From contig CAYPFY010000008.1 in assembly GCA_964410105.1 (NCBI GenBank), positions 86,536-150,535 of the forward strand: a stretch of DNA of 64,000 nucleotides. Direction: 5' to 3'. Every line of letters begins with the position of its first letter. The first letter of the stretch is position 1. Of the stretch, positions 59,968-64,000 are shown piece by piece. This DNA is from CAYPFY01 sp964410105 (GTDB taxonomy: Bacteria > Bacteroidota > Ignavibacteria > UBA10030 > SZUA-254). Under the pieces are notes generated by a model. That model had not been told where the DNA came from. It was given only the letters and a program-made list of their open reading frames with translations, and did no database searches. The position numbers were made by a program, and so were the translations under genes.

Positions 59968-61151
59968 CCCGGTGAATAAAAAGCTTCCTGAAAGTCGACA
60001 CTCCGGTTCATGACGCTCCTGAGCAATTTGCTTATGCCGGTTTCATTGGGATCGCGAAAATACGGTGTCATCTCCTCGGGTGGGGGGAGCAACTTCACAA
60101 GTTCGCGGCGGTAACGGGTGGCATTAATACATTCCACGAGATGTTCGGCAAAGCGGCGGATCGTATCCTTCTTGGTCGTTCCCGGAACGCGCTGGGGCCA
60201 GACATCGAAATTCCAGAGGCCGCCGAAACCCTTCCAGTAAAGCCAGTATTCGGCCTCGAGCACCTCATTGAAGTTATCATTCCCGGGAATATGATCATTA
60301 TCCCAGTGTTTCCGGTTATCGTTGAGATCGATCTGGGCGAGGACACCGAAATCGAGCGCGAGGCAGATACTTTCGGCAAGCTTACCCCCGGCGATATGCG
60401 CGTGGCCGTACTCTATATTCTGAACGATCCGTCCGTTGAACCGTTCGAGTCTTTTCCCCACCCCGTCAAAAAAACTTTTCGCGGAAATCTGAGGCCCGCC
60501 GGCAAGGATCCCTTGTTTTGCAGATTTCCGGATACGATCCTCAATCATGCGGGCGAGAAACAGGCCATGAACAGTCTCGCGAATAAGCATATCCTCTGCC
60601 GGATCGCCGGGTTTCGGCTCGAGACATACCTTGCAGTCGGGCACAGATTCGAGAAGGCCGATAAGAGCTTCAATTGTGAGATCCCAGGACCGGGAATAAT
60701 CGGTAAGAAAGAGACCGTTGGATCCGTCATTTCCCTGCCAGAGAACAGCATGCTGGCATCCGAGCGGTTTTCCGAGGGAAAGCATTGCAGGGCGGAGAGC
60801 GTTATTCAGCTCCATGGCCCGTTTCACATTCGAGATCGCCTGGTTGCGGATAGCCGGGTCCGGATTGGAAAGGCCGCCGTTCTTATACGCCGCCCCGAAA
60901 GTCCTGGCGACCACGCTACCGATCCCCACGCCAAAATCGCGTGAAAGTTTTTCCAGGCGGGCGGCATCATCGGGAAATTCAGATGGCAGATGTCCGAGGA
61001 CGTAGTCGATTCCCTTGATCCGGGCTGCCATCTCGAACACTTCCTCCAGTTCGAGGGGGAAGGGATTATAGCCTGAGCCGAAGCGGTCGTTCATCCCGGA
61101 CATGAAAGCCCACGCGCCGAAGGAGAAAGAGGGATCGGGATGTTGCGCCAT
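59964..61151 (-). CDS. Xylose-isomerase-like sugar isomerase, divergent
   Basis: A 395-residue TIM-barrel protein; ATG 61151 is chosen because GGAGG sits six bases before it. By eye the metal ligands of class I xylose isomerases are retained: Glu in VCLEPKPGDP, Glu/His in NIEYGHAHIAG, Asp in QIDLNDNRKHWDNDH and Asp in NFDVWPQR. The His of the first catalytic motif is present (YVLGHLPSEF), but the Asp that pairs with it in FHDxD is absent. The Trp in AVLWQGNDG matches the WGG motif, with changes around it. Probably an isomerase feeding the adjacent xylulokinase, though the substrate need not be xylose. First gene of the operon. Confidence 0.83.
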   Translation of the reverse strand: MAQHPDPSFSFGAWAFMSGMNDRFGSGYNPFPLELEEVFEMAARIKGIDYVLGHLPSEFPDDAARLEKLSRDFGVGIGSVVARTFGAAYKNGGLSNPDPAIRNQAISNVKRAMELNNALRPAMLSLGKPLGCQHAVLWQGNDGSNGLFLTDYSRSWDLTIEALIGLLESVPDCKVCLEPKPGDPAEDMLIRETVHGLFLARMIEDRIRKSAKQGILAGGPQISAKSFFDGVGKRLERFNGRIVQNIEYGHAHIAGGKLAESICLALDFGVLAQIDLNDNRKHWDNDHIPGNDNFNEVLEAEYWLYWKGFGGLWNFDVWPQRVPGTTKKDTIRRFAEHLVECINATRYRRELVKLLPPPEEMTPYFRDPNETGISKLLRSVMNRSVDFQEAFYSPG

Positions 61152-61203
61152 CTGAGACCTCCAATTCGTTCCAGTGAAGATAGGAAGATTGGGGGTGGTA
61201 TAC

Positions 61204-61232
61204 AAAAAAAACGCCGGGCTGACCGCCCGGCG
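61204..61232 (-). terminator. Rho-independent terminator of the Fn3-repeat gene
   Basis: CGCCGGGC and GCCCGGCG pair perfectly (61212-61219 with 61225-61232) around a five-base loop and, read on the minus strand, are followed by eight Ts (61211-61204). It ends the Fn3-repeat T9SS gene 49 bases after its stop and separates it from the sugar operon, whose own promoter must lie between here and 61151. Confidence 0.85.
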
Positions 61233-61280
61233 GAAACTTTACAAATAGACGAATCACTATTCTATGGTGATGTTTCCATA

Positions 61281-64000
61281 CTATTTCACCAGCAACATCC
61301 GTCGCAATCCGATGAGAGGCGCGGGGGAAGACCCCTCCGCGGTGAGCCGGTAAAAGTACAAACCCGATGCGAGACGGGAGCCGTCGAAGGTGACTTCCCG
61401 GGCTCCGGAGCTCAGCAGCATTCGGTCAAGGAGAGTAGCTACCTCCTGTCCGAGCAGATTATAGACCTTAAGAGTAACGAGCGCAGAATGCGGCAGAGAA
61501 AACCGTATGACGGTGGATGGATTGAAGGGATTTGGATAGTTCTGAGCCAGGGAGAAAGCGGGGGGCGCCTTTTCTATACCCACGCCGGTGAGCGCGGAGA
61601 CGGAATCCACCTGGACAGCAATCGTATCGGGGGACAGATTATTATCATAGCTGAGGAGGATCGAAGCGATGAGATTCTCCTGGCTTTGAGGCGAGGCGAC
61701 GACATAAACACGCTGGGAGTCACCGGGAGCAAGCGTCAATCCCTGCTGGCTCACGGTAAAAGTAGGATCGGTCGGAGTGATTCCGGTGACCACGACCGAC
61801 GTATCGCCCGTATTATAGAGTTCGAAGCTATCCTTCTTCGTCGACGAGGGGGCCACCGGGCCGAAATTGATGGATTTCGTGCTCACCGCCACCCGCGCAT
61901 TAGGATTCTTTGACGTCGTAAAATTCCAGACAGCGGACCAGGTGCTTACACCGCCGGAATTTATTGCGCTCGTCCTCCAATAATACTTCATCCCACCCGC
62001 GAGGGGTCCGACCGCCGCCGACTTCGACGTTTGTGTGGAATCATCGAACACGGTCGTCGAGAAACTGGCAACGGAAGAAACCTGGAGCCGATAATTGGAC
62101 GCACCTTGCGTCAGATTCCATGACAGGATCGGGGTTGTCGCCTGTTTGATCGAACCATTCGGAGGCGAAACCAGCGTCGGCGCTGAGGGAGTAGTCGTAA
62201 AACTCATAGTTGTGTCGCGTCTAGTGCCAGCGGCGTTCTGGCTCGCGGTGCGGAAGTAATACTTCGTGCCGGCAGCCAGTCCTGACAAGGGTGAACCGAT
62301 TGATACCGTTGAAGTCCCCGTGCCGAGAGATTGGGCGTTTGTTGATTGGAATGTCCCCATTGTACTCAATGAATCCCACTCGAACCAGGCCGTGGTCGTG
62401 GCGCCGTTCGGATTAACGTTTCCGTTCAAAGTCGCCCCGCCCATCGACACCGACGTTGCCGGCAGAGTAGTCGTCGACGGAAGATTTGGCACCGTCGTGA
62501 ACGTCGACGTCGTTGAATAGCTGCTGGAACCCCCGGCGTTCCGTGCGCTCACGCGCCAGTAATACATCACATTATTCGTAAGACCACCCAGCTGCCGGCT
62601 TGTGGTGGTTAACGAAGAATCATCGACCATCGCAGGGGCGAACGAAGAATTTGTTGCGAGCTGGAAGCGGTAAGAATTGGCGCCATTCGATGCATTCCAG
62701 GAAACGGTGAGCGTGGTCGGCTGCGACGTCGATCCGTCCGTCGGCGAGGCAGGAGAAGGTGCCTGGGGCGGCGCCACGACGGTCGTAAAGCTCCAGGGTA
62801 CGGATGAGGCTGTCGTCGATCCCGCAGCGTTCTTTGCAACAACATTCCAGTAGTATGTCGACCCATTCACAAGCGAGGCATAGTTATAACTCGTCCCCGC
62901 CTGATTCGAGCTCACAACCGTCACAGGGGGATTGTTCCCGTCGAGATAAACATCATACCCGGTGGCATTCGCTGACGACTGCCATGAAAGCATCCCGCTC
63001 AGAGACTGTCCGGCGGCAGAATTAGACGGGGAGACCAGAGAAAACGAGGCAGGGAGCGGCGGCAGCGTTGCGAGACTCCATGAACCTGACCAGGCGCTTG
63101 TCCCCCCTGAGTTTTTCGCATTCACACGCCAGTAGTATGTCATGTTATTGGCAAGGCCACTTACCTGGCGTGATGTTGCACTGATCGTAGAATCATCAAG
63201 GACCGTCGTTGCAAAAGAAGAGCTTGTAGAAAGTTGCACCCTATAGCTCGCCGCACCCGCTGAAGCATTCCATGACAACGTTAACGTAGTCGGCTGATTG
63301 CCAGACCCGTTGGCCGGCGAAGCAAGCACAGGTGTTGCCGGAGGCGCCACAATCGTCGCAAAGCTCCATGGCGCACCTGTAGCCGTTGTAGATCCGCCCG
63401 CATTCTTCGCCACAACCTTCCAGTAATAAGTCGATCCATTAGCAAGGGCAGCATAGTTATAGCTCGTCCCAGCCTGATTGGTGCTCACAACCGTCGCCGG
63501 CGGGTTGCTCCCGTCAAGATAGACATCATACCCGGTGGCATTCGCTGACGACTGCCATGACAGAATCCCGCTCACAGCCTGATTTGATGCAGCATTGGAC
63601 GGTGAAACCAGATTGAATGCGCCGGGGCTTGCCACGATAGTCGTAAGGCTCCAGACAGCTGACCAGGCACTCGTCCCGCCAGAGTTCTTTGCATTCACCC
63701 GCCAATAATATGTCGTGTTGTTTCCCAGCCCAGTTACCTGCCGGGATGTCACAGAAACAGTTGAATCATCAATAAGAAATGAAGCAAAGGCAGAGCTCGT
63801 GGAAACCTGGAGCCTGTAAGAAGATGCTCCTGCCGAAGCGTTCCACGAAAGTATTACCGTGGTCGGTTGATTGCTTGAGCCATTCGCCGGCGCAGCAAGC
63901 ACGGGCATCGCCGGGGCAGCCACGATCGTCGCAAAACTCCATGGTGCACCTGTAGCCGTCGTAGATCCGCCCGCATTCTTCGCCACAACCTTCCAGTAAT
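61281..64000 (-). CDS. Fn3-repeat T9SS protein, N-terminus cut off by window edge
   Basis: The frame is open to the right window edge (about 906 codons seen), so the true start lies beyond 64000. It is made of alternating type-III-like beta-sandwich modules of about 95 residues: one kind with SYRLQVSTSSAFA..TYYWRVNAKN, the other with SANATGYDVYLDG..TYYWKVVAKNAGG. A pair repeats with a 573-bp period. Further on: a TTTLPATSVSMGGATLNGNV domain, a choice-of-anchor-D-like domain (STKSINFGPVAPSS), and a T9SS domain (QNYPNPFNPSTVIRF, GLYFYRLTAEG). No enzyme motif seen. Expected role: surface or extracellular structural/adhesive protein. Confidence 0.85.
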   Translation of the reverse strand, partial: YWKVVAKNAGGSTTATGAPWSFATIVAAPAMPVLAAPANGSSNQPTTVILSWNASAGASSYRLQVSTSSAFASFLIDDSTVSVTSRQVTGLGNNTTYYWRVNAKNSGGTSAWSAVWSLTTIVASPGAFNLVSPSNAASNQAVSGILSWQSSANATGYDVYLDGSNPPATVVSTNQAGTSYNYAALANGSTYYWKVVAKNAGGSTTATGAPWSFATIVAPPATPVLASPANGSGNQPTTLTLSWNASAGAASYRVQLSTSSSFATTVLDDSTISATSRQVSGLANNMTYYWRVNAKNSGGTSAWSGSWSLATLPPLPASFSLVSPSNSAAGQSLSGMLSWQSSANATGYDVYLDGNNPPVTVVSSNQAGTSYNYASLVNGSTYYWNVVAKNAAGSTTASSVPWSFTTVVAPPQAPSPASPTDGSTSQPTTLTVSWNASNGANSYRFQLATNSSFAPAMVDDSSLTTTSRQLGGLTNNVMYYWRVSARNAGGSSSYSTTSTFTTVPNLPSTTTLPATSVSMGGATLNGNVNPNGATTTAWFEWDSLSTMGTFQSTNAQSLGTGTSTVSIGSPLSGLAAGTKYYFRTASQNAAGTRRDTTMSFTTTPSAPTLVSPPNGSIKQATTPILSWNLTQGASNYRLQVSSVASFSTTVFDDSTQTSKSAAVGPLAGGMKYYWRTSAINSGGVSTWSAVWNFTTSKNPNARVAVSTKSINFGPVAPSSTKKDSFELYNTGDTSVVVTGITPTDPTFTVSQQGLTLAPGDSQRVYVVASPQSQENLIASILLSYDNNLSPDTIAVQVDSVSALTGVGIEKAPPAFSLAQNYPNPFNPSTVIRFSLPHSALVTLKVYNLLGQEVATLLDRMLLSSGAREVTFDGSRLASGLYFYRLTAEGSSPAPLIGLRRMLLVK
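62775..64000. repeat. Tandem 573-bp repeat inside the Fn3 gene
   Basis: A segment reading CACGA[TC]..GTCG.AAA..TCCA.GG recurs with starts at 62775, 63348 and 63921, exactly 573 bases (191 codons) apart. The copy at 63348 and the one at 63921 are nearly identical over the 80 bases to the window edge; the copy at 62775 is more diverged. Each unit holds two Fn3 modules. Confidence 0.75.

Noticed and set aside
62775..64000. Regular repeats that could suggest a CRISPR array
   Set aside because: The period is 573 bases, in frame, and encodes Fn3 modules; there are no short repeat/spacer units.

Overview
The window looks like a chromosomal stretch from a free-living member of the Bacteroidota/Chlorobi side of the tree, most likely an Ignavibacteria-like lineage. 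The main evidence is six secreted proteins ending in the type IX secretion (T9SS type A, FlgD-like) sorting domain, recognisable by a QN[YF]PNPFNP core and a GxYFYRL..G tail. Supporting evidence is a eukaryotic-type kinase fused to a TolB/FlgO-like and TPR sensor, AT-rich promoter boxes of TTTG/TAnnTTTG or TTGACA/TACATT type, and moderately high GC by eye. No rRNA, tRNA, CRISPR array or intact insertion sequence was found. The lineage call is inference.

Layout. 1-4345: a lower-GC accessory stretch with a glycosidase-like secreted protein cut by the window edge, an FG-GAP repeat T9SS cargo, and a decayed IS3-type orfA. 4320-10442: a metal/redox-stress cluster on the minus strand (membrane protein, double DUF1259 protein, CopA-type copper ATPase, Crp/Fnr regulator, F420-reductase-like Rossmann protein, YceI protein). 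10654-13608: a DCC-thioredoxin/lipase-maturation-factor fusion beside a geranylgeranyl-reductase-family flavoprotein. 13844-19107 (plus): lipoprotein, Fes-like esterase and DUF5916 outer-membrane protein. 19113-22316: an arylsulfotransferase-like T9SS protein. 23051-26182: sensor Ser/Thr kinase plus a small lipoprotein. 26263-27035: AT-rich islet with a frameshifted gene and a small membrane protein. 27082-30473: four-gene operon (HEAT-like protein, small-molecule kinase, glycosyltransferase, ChbG/YdjC deacetylase). 30644-32930: ECF sigma, anti-sigma and lipoprotein, all overlapping by 4 bases. 33201-42304: two very large T9SS cargos (carboxypeptidase-regulatory-repeat protein; subtilase), a phosphatase-superfamily enzyme and DinB. 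42578-51516: periplasmic rhodanese, then a complete CusRS/CzcCBA-like heavy-metal efflux locus ending in a PII-like DUF190 gene. 51551-61151: a sugar operon (xylose-isomerase-like, xylulokinase, sugar-binding lipoprotein, GH3, BNR-repeat T9SS protein, GH37 trehalase). 61281-64000: Fn3-repeat T9SS protein, cut by the right edge.

How the parts fit. The metal theme recurs: copper ATPase with a regulator behind it, periplasmic rhodanese, and the RND efflux operon. Upstream of the RND structural genes lie four copies of TTC[TC][AC]ATC-like boxes in two pairs, each pair with an 11-bp period, the geometry expected for an OmpR/PhoB-family regulator such as the one encoded just upstream. The second theme is surface proteins: three unrelated catalytic or adhesive heads (sulfotransferase, regulatory-domain repeats, subtilase) share one roughly 360-residue C-terminal cassette that ends in the T9SS signal. 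The strongest candidates for new biology are this cassette, the DCC-LMF fusion, the phosphotransferase/glycosyltransferase/deacetylase operon, and the RND operon with its tandem boxes and DUF190 partner.
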